Position numbers and translations under genes: made by a program. A model generated the notes under the pieces. It worked only from the letters and a program-made list of their open reading frames with translations. It was not told where the DNA came from and made no database searches. From Enterococcus sp. 5H (GTDB lineage: Bacteria > Bacillota > Bacilli > Lactobacillales > Enterococcaceae), in NCBI RefSeq assembly GCF_028128615.1, contig NZ_AMDP01000058.1:1-32500 (forward strand): a DNA stretch of 32,500 bases. Direction: 5' to 3'. This document shows, in pieces, positions 25,560-32,232 of this stretch. Within the stretch, counting starts at the first letter, position 1. Each line of letters begins with the position of its first letter.

Positions 25560-25971
25560 AGTAGGATTCTTCGATCATTTGCAGCATCTTATTAAATTGG
25601 CGCCTTTTAAAATACATCAAAATTGTCCCTAAAACTGCATCATTAATTTTTTGTAAAAATCCAAATGATTCCATTTTTTCTTCATAGTGAATTTCGCAAG
25701 ATTTTTCATCAATTGGAACAATTTCGTAGGAAACTGCAAAATCATTTTTAGTGGTTGATGTTCTAAAATGGTATGATGTGTTATCAATAATTTTTTCGAC
25801 TTTTATTTTTGCTTTACTATTTTTAGAAAATGATTTTACATATTCAAAATTATTTAATTGTTTTTTCGTTAAACTTTTCCCTGTATGTTTGCGAATATCA
25901 AAAAGAACAGAATCAATCACTTTTTCATAGAAGTAAGGCGCAGGGATGTTTAATTTTTTAGTAATCTCCAT
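25558..25971 (-). CDS. DUF3284 (START/polyketide-cyclase-like) protein of the PTS operon
   Basis: 137 residues. The pattern MEITKKLNIPAPYFYEKVID at the start, the alternating strands with YHFRTSTTKNDFAVSYEI and EIHYEEKM, and the long C-terminal helix (FKRRQFNKMLQMIEE) match DUF3284, a small SRPBCC-like fold that often accompanies cellobiose PTS genes in Lactobacillales. Its role is not known. The start ATG overlaps the stop of the preceding gene by one base (TAATG), with GAGGTG 8 bases upstream, so the two are coupled. Last gene of the operon. Confidence 0.75.
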   Translation of the reverse strand: MEITKKLNIPAPYFYEKVIDSVLFDIRKHTGKSLTKKQLNNFEYVKSFSKNSKAKIKVEKIIDNTSYHFRTSTTKNDFAVSYEIVPIDEKSCEIHYEEKMESFGFLQKINDAVLGTILMYFKRRQFNKMLQMIEESY

Positions 25972-26186
25972 TATTTGCTCACCTCATTGTTTTGTTTCTT
26001 TTCTTTAGTTTCTTCAATTTTTTTCCCTTTGAAAAAGAAATAACCACCCACAACTATCAAGAAAATTCCTGTCGTCATGCTTAACAAATCATATTGCATT
26101 GAAGCTGGATTCAACGTATATAAAACAATTAAAAATCCAATACTACATACAAATAAGCCATTTCTTACCATTTTACATCCATCCAA
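25971..26186 (-). CDS. Small two-helix membrane protein (DUF3188-like) of the PTS operon
   Basis: 71 residues, or 66 if the internal ATG at 26171 (MVRNGLF) is the start; neither has a clean ribosome binding site. Two hydrophobic helices (about 10-26 and 35-52) are followed by a charged tail (KGKKIEETKEKKQNN). Size and layout resemble DUF3188 proteins of enterococci, a weak identification. It sits 7 bases after the 72-residue gene and overlaps the DUF3284 gene by one base, so it is co-expressed with the sugar PTS. No function is proposed. Confidence 0.65.
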   Translation of the reverse strand: MDGCKMVRNGLFVCSIGFLIVLYTLNPASMQYDLLSMTTGIFLIVVGGYFFFKGKKIEETKEKKQNNEVSK

Positions 26187-26193
26187 TCTTTTT

Positions 26194-26412
26194 TTAGACT
26201 GCTAATATTTGAAGGTATAAAACACTGCCCCAAGTTTGGGCTTTGATTTCATCTTTTGCTTTTTTAGCTGCGGCTTCCGGATCTCCTGTTACTTCAAAAA
26301 ATAATTTAATTCCTTGTTTTTTAGTAAATGTATACGTAAAATCGCCACCGTCATAATTTTCTAATAAGTTCTTGATTTCTTCTTGTTGCATTGCACTAGC
26401 AATAGTAATCAT
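26194..26412 (-). CDS. Conserved-type small soluble protein of the PTS operon, unknown function
   Basis: 72 residues, soluble, with a probable alpha-beta arrangement: helix QQEEIKNLLENYD, strand FTYTFTKKQ, strand KLFFEVTG, helix DPEAAAKKAKDEIKAQ, strand SVLYLQILAV. AAGGAGA lies 8 bases before the ATG. Separated from the IIC gene by 77 bases with a stable hairpin (26441-26472). I do not recognise the family; its place suggests an accessory role in sugar PTS function or control. Confidence 0.65.
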   Translation of the reverse strand: MITIASAMQQEEIKNLLENYDGGDFTYTFTKKQGIKLFFEVTGDPEAAAKKAKDEIKAQTWGSVLYLQILAV

Positions 26413-26440
26413 TTTTCATCTCTCCTTAATCGTTTAAGCA

Positions 26441-26472
26441 GTTGCTTTCACTTCAATTAAAGCGAAAGCAAC
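26441..26472 (-). terminator. Hairpin between IIC and the distal small genes
   Basis: GTTGCTTTC (26441-26449) pairs exactly with 26464-26472, and inner bases extend the stem to 13 pairs with one wobble and a 6-base loop. There is no U-tract, so it is better read as an mRNA processing, stability or attenuation element than a full terminator. Confidence 0.5.
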
Positions 26473-26489
26473 GTGCTCGTTATTTTCTA

Positions 26490-27944
26490 TTATTCAATAT
26501 CCGTTGGTTCCATTCGATTTGCTGCAATAACAAATGGTGTCCAAATTAAGAAGGTTACCACCATACACACAAGTGTCACAATCGGTGCACGCCAGTCTGC
26601 CCCTGTAGCTAAGAATGACAATAATAATGGCGGTACTACCCAAGTTACTTGTTGTGAAACTGGTGCTACTAATCCGAAGTATGTTGCTAACCAACCAATA
26701 GTAGTTGCCACAACAGGCGCTACTAAGAATGGAATGAACATGATTGCATTTAATACAATTGGTAAACCAAACATAATTGGTTCATTGATGTTGAAAATAC
26801 CAGGTCCTAATGACAATTTACCAACAGTTAGATAATCTGCACGTTTAGAGAATAGTAAGATTGCAACGATCAAGACGATTGTCCCGCCTGATCCGCCAAA
26901 CCATGCAAAGGCATCAAATGAACCACGTACCCACATGTAAGCTTTGCCATCGTCAATTGCTTTCAAGACAGCTGGAGTACCAGTTAAACCATCGTATCCT
27001 TTTTGGAAAATATCAATATTGATTAGTTGTGCTTGTCCCCAAATACCTTCTAAAACAGGTGCCAATACGTTTGGACCATGAATCCCGAAGAACCAGAAGA
27101 TTTGAACAAAAATTGTTACGATCAAAACTGCACCTAACCCTTGAGATAATCCCAAGAATGGTTCTGCAATATATTTTTGGACAAGATCAATAATCAATTG
27201 TCCACCTGTTAATTTACCTACTACAAAGTTAATAATAGCAATAACATATAGCGCAATCGTTGCCGGTAAGATCGCAGCGAAAGCTTTTGATACTGCTGGC
27301 GGAACTGAATCAGGCATTTTGATTGTAATATTCGCCAACATTAATTTACAGAAAATGATAACTGAAATGGCTCCCATAATCATAACAGTAAAGTATGCGT
27401 TTCCATTTAAGTGATCTAATTTAAGCCATCCCCAGCCGCCTGCTGTTAAGCCAGTTGCTGTTGCTGACCAACCACTGTCTGCAGTACCTGCATTGATTGT
27501 GTTCATTAATTCTTTTGGAACAGCTGTTTCTAAAGTATTAGAATAAGAAAAGGCAATTCCTTGAATCAAAGTCGCTAAACCAACGATACCACCGGCTAAA
27601 TCGTTTACTTTGTACGCTCTTGCTAAGTTATACCCCCAAGAAAAGGCGAAAATCAAACCTGCAATTGCCAACGTACCGTTCCAAACAAACCCGTTGATCC
27701 CAATGATAACATTAATAACTGCAAAGATTCCTTTGTCAGCAGCAAGATTTGCTGCATAGTCAGAAAAGAACTGCTGCGGTAAATCACGAATGATCGCATT
27801 GATCATTACGGCAATTGACCCTGCCATTGTTGCTGGCATCGTTCCGATAAAAGCATCACGCAATGCAACTAAATGTTTCTGCGCACCAATTTTACCGGCC
27901 ACTGGCAGAATGTACTTCTCCATCCAGGCTGTTAATCCATCCAT
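26490..27944 (-). CDS. PTS lactose/cellobiose-family EIIC permease, copy 1
   Basis: 484 residues with about ten membrane helices. Family signatures are the N-terminal amphipathic WMEKYILPVAGKIGAQKHL, GIHGPNVLAPVLEGIW in the middle and FNINEPIMFGLPIVLN, whose Glu belongs to the sugar site of the EIIC lactose/cellobiose superfamily. It imports a beta-glucoside or similar sugar with phosphorylation by IIB. GGAGG lies 8 bases before the ATG. It follows IIA after 129 bases that contain a cre-like site. It is longer than copy 2 (426 residues), with extra sequence around 115-175 (GIAFSYSNTLETAVPKELMN and onward), and clearly divergent from it, so the transported sugar probably differs. Confidence 0.92.
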   Translation of the reverse strand: MDGLTAWMEKYILPVAGKIGAQKHLVALRDAFIGTMPATMAGSIAVMINAIIRDLPQQFFSDYAANLAADKGIFAVINVIIGINGFVWNGTLAIAGLIFAFSWGYNLARAYKVNDLAGGIVGLATLIQGIAFSYSNTLETAVPKELMNTINAGTADSGWSATATGLTAGGWGWLKLDHLNGNAYFTVMIMGAISVIIFCKLMLANITIKMPDSVPPAVSKAFAAILPATIALYVIAIINFVVGKLTGGQLIIDLVQKYIAEPFLGLSQGLGAVLIVTIFVQIFWFFGIHGPNVLAPVLEGIWGQAQLINIDIFQKGYDGLTGTPAVLKAIDDGKAYMWVRGSFDAFAWFGGSGGTIVLIVAILLFSKRADYLTVGKLSLGPGIFNINEPIMFGLPIVLNAIMFIPFLVAPVVATTIGWLATYFGLVAPVSQQVTWVVPPLLLSFLATGADWRAPIVTLVCMVVTFLIWTPFVIAANRMEPTDIE

Positions 27945-27975
27945 TGTATATTCCTCCTATAAATACTATTTATCT

Positions 27976-27989
27976 AAAAAGCGCTTACA
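27976..27989. promoter_or_regulatory. Probable cre site (CcpA) in the leader of IIC copy 1
   Basis: TGTAAGCGCTTTTT on the minus strand matches the Gram-positive cre consensus TGWAARCGYTWNCW at 13 of 14 positions. It sits 32 bases before the IIC start. An overlapping inverted repeat (27975-27981 with 27990-27996) could form a hairpin. The matching place before IIC copy 2 has the hairpin but not the cre. Confidence 0.6.
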
Positions 27990-28073
27990 CTTTTTAAACC
28001 ATTAGTTGTTAAGATCCCGTTCAAAAAACCTTAACTTCTATTTTCCTCCGTTCAAAAAAGAAAACAGCATTCC

Positions 28074-28394
28074 TTACGCGTTGTCCAAACGGCGATACAA
28101 GTCAATAACTTCTTTTGCTAAATCTGTAAAAGCAATTGACGTCATTAAATGATCTTGACTATGGACTGTTAATAGTGTCACTTGGATATGATTACCTTGT
28201 GCTTCTTGTGTTAGCATTCCTGTTTGAGAATGATGTGCTTGAACTAGCGATTCCTCTGCATCAATAATTTTTTGATCTGCTAATTCAAAGTTACCGGCTT
28301 TGGCTGCTGCAATTGCTTCCATCGCATCACTTTTGGCATTACCGCCGTACATAATCAATCCCATAACTGCTTCTAAATTTTGTTGATCTTCCAC
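28074..28394 (-). CDS. PTS lactose/cellobiose-family EIIA, copy 1
   Basis: 106 residues, three-helix EIIA of the lactose/cellobiose type, trimeric in known members. Phosphorylated His78 and the metal-binding Asp81 lie in TVHSQDHLMT. It accepts phosphate from HPr and passes it to IIB. The start is a GTG with CGGAG 9 bases upstream; in the second copy the same codon is ATG. Follows IIB by 30 bases. Only 4 residues differ from copy 2 (31878-32198), all outside the active site. Confidence 0.93.
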   Translation of the reverse strand: MEDQQNLEAVMGLIMYGGNAKSDAMEAIAAAKAGNFELADQKIIDAEESLVQAHHSQTGMLTQEAQGNHIQVTLLTVHSQDHLMTSIAFTDLAKEVIDLYRRLDNA

Positions 28395-28424
28395 GAGTTA
28401 TAACTCCGTTCACATTTTATTTTC

Positions 28425-28745
28425 TTAGTTACCCATCAATGCGATTGCTTGATCTAATACTTTTTCACCATTCATCATGCCGTAGTCTGACATATTAATT
28501 ACGTCGAATGGAATTCCTTTTGGTGCTAATTTTTGTTCGAATTGTGCTTTCATGAAACGAACTTGTGGACCTAAAAGTAATACGTTTACATCTTTAGCTT
28601 CTAAGTTGTTATCGGCATCTGATGCAGATACTGCAAAGATATCAGCTTCCATCCCACGATCTTCTGCTGCTTTTTGCATTTTTGTTACTAATAAACTTGT
28701 ACTCATTCCTGCTGAACATACTAACATAATTGTTTTTTTAGCCAT
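28425..28745 (-). CDS. PTS lactose/cellobiose-family EIIB, copy 1
   Basis: Start set at the ATG at 28745, where AAGGAG is 8 bases upstream, not at the GTG at 28754. The protein is 106 residues. The phosphorylated Cys10 lies in MLVCSAGMSTSLL, the P-loop of cellobiose-type IIB; the LLGPQVRFM strand is also typical. It takes phosphate from IIA and phosphorylates the incoming sugar. It is the first gene after the sigma-54 promoter (28792-28808). The overlap with the partial copy 2 is identical in protein over its whole visible length. Confidence 0.94.
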   Translation of the reverse strand: MAKKTIMLVCSAGMSTSLLVTKMQKAAEDRGMEADIFAVSASDADNNLEAKDVNVLLLGPQVRFMKAQFEQKLAPKGIPFDVINMSDYGMMNGEKVLDQAIALMGN

Positions 28746-28791
28746 TATTGCCACTCCTTCTATGTTTTGTTGTATTTACACTTTTATATAA

Positions 28792-28808
28792 AGCAAGAAC
28801 CGTGCCAA
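28792..28808 (-). promoter_or_regulatory. Sigma-54 promoter of the PTS operon
   Basis: TTGGCACG (28801-28808), four bases, TTGCT (28792-28796) on the minus strand: the full -24/-12 consensus, with GG and GC exactly 10 bases apart. It lies about 47 bases before the IIB start, giving a leader of roughly 36 bases. In Listeria and Enterococcus, sigma-54 with LevR-type activators controls PTS operons; no such activator gene is in the window. Confidence 0.88.
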
Positions 28809-28859
28809 AATCTGTATAGACCAAACCCTTTAGTATCAAGGATTTGGTCTATACAGATT
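28809..28859 (-). terminator. 17-bp perfect hairpin after the phospho-beta-glucosidase gene
   Basis: AATCTGTATAGACCAAA (28809-28825) and 28843-28859 are exact complements, and the 17-base loop can add four pairs (CCTT/AAGG). On the minus strand TTTT follows, which then merges into the -24 element of the sigma-54 promoter. Probably ends the upstream transcript. Confidence 0.75.
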
Positions 28860-28903
28860 GTGTACACACTAACATTTTTTTGCTACACACTATTTTTTGT
28901 GTG
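28859..28903. promoter_or_regulatory. Candidate upstream activator sites for the sigma-54 promoter
   Basis: TACACACTA occurs at 28863-28871 and 28884-28892, exactly 21 bp (two helix turns) apart. The first is part of the palindrome TGTGTACACA (28859-28868); GTGTG at 28899-28903 mirrors the second. The distance to the promoter (about 55-95 bases) suits an enhancer-binding protein. Confidence 0.45.
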
Positions 28904-28946
28904 CGCTTTCTTTATTGTTATATCAACTTTTCACTATATTTTTTGT

Positions 28947-30344
28947 TTAATCGAAACCATTCGCTTCAGCTAATTCTTTAAACCAATATCCACTTTTTTT
29001 AATAGTACGTTGACCATCTTGATCTAAATCGACAGCGATAAAACCATAACGATTTTTGTAAGCATTCAGCCACGACCAATTATCCATACATGTCCACATA
29101 TGATACCCTTGAACGGCGCTACCTTCTTGGATCGCTTGGTGTACCCATTTCAAATGATCTTTGACAAATTCAATTCGATAATCATCTTCAATCATGCCCT
29201 GTTCATTCACAAAACGTTCTTCACCTTCAACGCCCATGCCATTTTCCGAAATATAGCAGCGGATATTTTCGTAGTTGTCTTTTATATTTATTAAGGTATC
29301 ATAAATACCTTTTTCATAAATTTCCCAACCACGATAAGGATTCATTTTTTTCCCTGGCATGTCATAGATATCATAAAAATCTTCTGGTAAAATACCTTTT
29401 TCTGAAATCTCAACAGGTGTTTCTTTTGCTTTAACCCTGCGTGGTTGGTAGTAGTTAACGCCTAAAAGATCAATTGTATTATCTGCAATTATTTGTAAAT
29501 CTTCTGGAGTTGTTACTGGCATCAAATCATTTTCTTTGACCCACTCAACAATATCTTCAGGAAAATGACCTTTCACTGCTGGATCTAAAAACGAGCGATT
29601 GAATAACCCATCGACTAAGCGAGCAGCTTTAACATCCGCTTCATTTTTTTCATCTCTTGGATAGCTTGGCGTTAAATTGAGCACAATTCCAATTTCACCG
29701 CCTAAATTCAAACTATGGTAAACTTCAATTGCTTTGGCACTGGCTAAAGCTTCATGATAAGCTACTTGCACACCATGTTTTAGGTTTACTTCATCTGGAT
29801 AATGCCAACCATATAAATAGCCGCCTTCAACTGGTACAATTGGTTCGTTATGTGTAAACCATTTTTTCACTCGATCACCAAATAACTCAAAACAAGTTTT
29901 TGCATAGAATACATAGTCATCAACGACTTCCCTATTTAACCAGCCACCTTTGTTTTGTAATTCCATCGGCATATCGAAATGATACAAATTCATGAATGGT
30001 TCAATCTTGTTTGCCAGTAAATGGTCGATCATATCATTATAAAAATCGACCGCTTTTTGATTGATTTCTCTTGTTTGTGTATTAGGAATCAAACGGCTCC
30101 ATTGAATTGAAGTCCGGAATGAATTGTGTCCCGTTTCTTTCATTAATTGAATATCTTCTAAGTACTTTTTGTAAACTTGCGATGTTTTATCTGGACCAAC
30201 ACCATTGAAAAATTTTTCAGGCTTTTCTTCATACCAAAAATCCCAAATATTTTGCGCCTTGCCGTCACCTTCAAAAACACCTTCTGTTTGAGGACCACTT
30301 GCTGCCGATCCCCACCAAAAATTTTCTGGAAATTGATACTTCAT
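28947..30344 (-). CDS. GH1 6-phospho-beta-glucosidase
   Basis: Start set at the ATG at 30344: AAGGAG lies 9 bases upstream, whereas the ATG at 30353 abuts it. The protein is 465 residues. GH1 barrel with acid/base Glu167 in THNEP and nucleophile Glu367 in YISENG; the N-terminal FPENFWWGSAASGPQTEG is the glycone-binding strand. The loop S-W-L-N-A-Y-K-N-R-Y-G near the C-terminus is the place where phospho-glycosidases hold the 6-phosphate, but its Lys is one position off the pattern I know from LacG. It would hydrolyse 6-phospho-beta-glucosides brought in by the neighbouring PTS. Lies between the two PTS sets, right after IIC copy 2. Confidence 0.9.
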   Translation of the reverse strand: MKYQFPENFWWGSAASGPQTEGVFEGDGKAQNIWDFWYEEKPEKFFNGVGPDKTSQVYKKYLEDIQLMKETGHNSFRTSIQWSRLIPNTQTREINQKAVDFYNDMIDHLLANKIEPFMNLYHFDMPMELQNKGGWLNREVVDDYVFYAKTCFELFGDRVKKWFTHNEPIVPVEGGYLYGWHYPDEVNLKHGVQVAYHEALASAKAIEVYHSLNLGGEIGIVLNLTPSYPRDEKNEADVKAARLVDGLFNRSFLDPAVKGHFPEDIVEWVKENDLMPVTTPEDLQIIADNTIDLLGVNYYQPRRVKAKETPVEISEKGILPEDFYDIYDMPGKKMNPYRGWEIYEKGIYDTLINIKDNYENIRCYISENGMGVEGEERFVNEQGMIEDDYRIEFVKDHLKWVHQAIQEGSAVQGYHMWTCMDNWSWLNAYKNRYGFIAVDLDQDGQRTIKKSGYWFKELAEANGFD

Positions 30345-30363
30345 TCTATGCATCTCCTTAAAT

Positions 30364-30411
30364 AGATAAAATCTCCCGAAATGTAAATTGATTAACAGGG
30401 AGATTTTATCT
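30364..30411 (-). terminator. 14-bp perfect inverted repeat between IIC copy 2 and the GH1 gene
   Basis: AGATAAAATCTCCC (30364-30377) pairs exactly with 30398-30411, loop of 20 bases. It fills the gap between the IIC stop and the ribosome binding site of the GH1 gene. The U-tract is poor, so partial termination or segmental mRNA stability is more likely than a full stop. Confidence 0.55.
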
Positions 30412-30424
30412 GATATTTAATTGA

Positions 30425-31705
30425 TTAAGCTTGAGTTTCTTCAGCTTGTGCTTCTTGTTTTAAGAATTGATCTGTTGCAACTTTGACGAATGGAATATAG
30501 ATTAGTACAGAGATCGCTAAGTTCACTGCAGCTAAAATACCACCAGCCATGCTTTTCGTTGCTAAGAATCCACCGATAATTGGCGGTGTTACCCAAGGCG
30601 GCATAAATGTTGCAGCTGGGACTAAGCCTGTTGCTGTGGCAATATATGCTGTTGTTACAAGAACCATTGGCGTAATAATAAACGGAATAAACATAATTGG
30701 GTTCAACACGATCGGTAGACCGAACATTACGGGTTCATTAATATTGAATAAACCTGGTGCTAAACTTAAGTTTGTAATAACTTTGTAAGGTTTATTTTTA
30801 CGTCCTACGATGAAAATCGCGATTAATAATCCTAACGTCGCACCTGTACCACCTAAGTTTACAAATGAATCAAAGAAAGGTTTATTAACGATATAAGGAA
30901 TTTTTTCACCTGCTTCTAAAGCTTTAATATTAGCATCAATCGCTGGTACGTTAATTGTTTGCATTAATGGATCGACCATATTTGCACCATGTAAACCAAA
31001 GAACCATAAGAAAGGTGTAATAAATGCTAACAATAATGCTGATGGGTAGCTGTTTGCTAATCCCATGAAAGGTTTTTGTACTGCTTCGTAGAATGAAACT
31101 ACAATGTTATCAATACCAAATCCAAATAAAATAGATGTTACTAAACTAAACAAACTGATTGTAATCATTGCAGGTAATAATGCCGCAAATGATTTTGCCA
31201 CTGCTGGCGGAACACCATCCGGCATTTTGATTACTAATTTTTCATTACCTACTAATCTTTGGAAAATTTCCCCTGAAATAAGTGCAATAACCAATGCAAT
31301 AAATAATCCAGTAGCATCTGTACCGCTTAATCCGCCAACTGCAAAGAATGACGCAACAGATACAGTTCCGGCAGCAATGCCGTCTTTACCATATGATCTT
31401 ACTAAATTGTATGCAACTAAAAATGAAATTAAAATAGAAAAAATTGCGAATGTTCCGTTCCAAATATTTCCACCAAAGCTTTTCCAAATTGGTGCGTCGT
31501 TGACGATCATTGGAAATAGTTTATCCATTAAGTCTGAAAATCCTGGAATCGGTAAGTTGTTAATAAGTACTGCAAGTGCTCCTAAAATCATTAATGGCAT
31601 CGTTACGACAAAAGCATCACGAATCGCCACTAAATGCCGTTGTGCTGCAATAACTGAAGCTTTTGGCATAAAGTATTTTTCCATCCATTGAACAAATTTG
31701 TTCAT
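30425..31705 (-). CDS. PTS lactose/cellobiose-family EIIC permease, copy 2
   Basis: 426 residues, about ten membrane helices. N-terminal WMEKYFMPKASVIAAQRHL, GLHGANMVDPLMQTI and FNINEPVMFGLPIVLNP are the same signatures as in copy 1, but overall similarity is modest. The C-terminal tail is acidic and Gln-rich (KQEAQAEETQA). GGAGG is 8 bases before the ATG. It sits between IIA copy 2 and the GH1 enzyme, so its sugar is the more likely source of that enzyme's substrate. Confidence 0.92.
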   Translation of the reverse strand: MNKFVQWMEKYFMPKASVIAAQRHLVAIRDAFVVTMPLMILGALAVLINNLPIPGFSDLMDKLFPMIVNDAPIWKSFGGNIWNGTFAIFSILISFLVAYNLVRSYGKDGIAAGTVSVASFFAVGGLSGTDATGLFIALVIALISGEIFQRLVGNEKLVIKMPDGVPPAVAKSFAALLPAMITISLFSLVTSILFGFGIDNIVVSFYEAVQKPFMGLANSYPSALLLAFITPFLWFFGLHGANMVDPLMQTINVPAIDANIKALEAGEKIPYIVNKPFFDSFVNLGGTGATLGLLIAIFIVGRKNKPYKVITNLSLAPGLFNINEPVMFGLPIVLNPIMFIPFIITPMVLVTTAYIATATGLVPAATFMPPWVTPPIIGGFLATKSMAGGILAAVNLAISVLIYIPFVKVATDQFLKQEAQAEETQA

Positions 31706-31818
31706 TTGTTTTTCCTCCTAAACAATATTTATCTAAAAAGTAGTAACACTTTTTAAATCACTTTTCATAAAATTTTCCCTTTGAGCCGAAAAGAGGCCGA
31801 GGTAAAAATATTTAGCTA

Positions 31819-31860
31819 CGAGGACCGAGTAGGTACTACGCAACATCAACTCGGTTCCCG
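31819..31860 (-). terminator. Hairpin in the IIA-IIC gap of PTS copy 2
   Basis: ACCGAGT (31824-31830) pairs with 31849-31855, and flanking bases extend the stem to about 11 pairs with one mismatch. TATTTTT follows some 10 bases later on the minus strand. The 172-base gap is noticeably richer in G and C than its surroundings here. Could reduce IIC expression relative to IIB/IIA. Confidence 0.4.
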
Positions 31861-31877
31861 TTGTGTTTTACATCAAT

Positions 31878-32198
31878 TTATTCGTTGTCCATACGACGAT
31901 ACAGATCAATGATTTCTTTCGCTAAATCTGTGAAAGCAATTGACGTCATTAAGTGGTCTTGGCTATGAACTGTTAATAGTGTGACTTGGATATGATTGCC
32001 TTGTGCTTCTTGTGTTAGCATTCCTGTTTGAGAATGATGTGCTTGAACTAGTGATTCTTCTGCATCAGCAATTTTTTGATCTGCTAATTCAAAGTTACCA
32101 GCTTTGGCTGCTGCGATCGCTTCCATTGCATCGCTCTTTGCATTTCCTCCGTACATAATTAATCCCATAACTGCTTCTAAGTTTTGTTGATCTTCCAT
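31878..32198 (-). CDS. PTS lactose/cellobiose-family EIIA, copy 2
   Basis: Start set at the ATG at 32198, in line with copy 1 and with GGAG about 11 bases upstream; the ATG at 32219 has no ribosome binding site. The protein is 106 residues. Active His78 and Asp81 lie in TVHSQDHLMT. It differs from copy 1 at four residues only (44 and three near the C-terminus). Phosphoryl carrier between HPr and IIB. Confidence 0.92.
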   Translation of the reverse strand: MEDQQNLEAVMGLIMYGGNAKSDAMEAIAAAKAGNFELADQKIADAEESLVQAHHSQTGMLTQEAQGNHIQVTLLTVHSQDHLMTSIAFTDLAKEIIDLYRRMDNE

Positions 32199-32232
32199 AA
32201 TAGTTAATGCTCCATCCATTTTTTATTTTTAA

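Noticed and set aside
31104-31691. 195-residue plus-strand frame opposite IIC copy 2
   Set aside because: Antisense shadow of a membrane protein gene; the same happens opposite IIC copy 1. No promoter or ribosome binding site.
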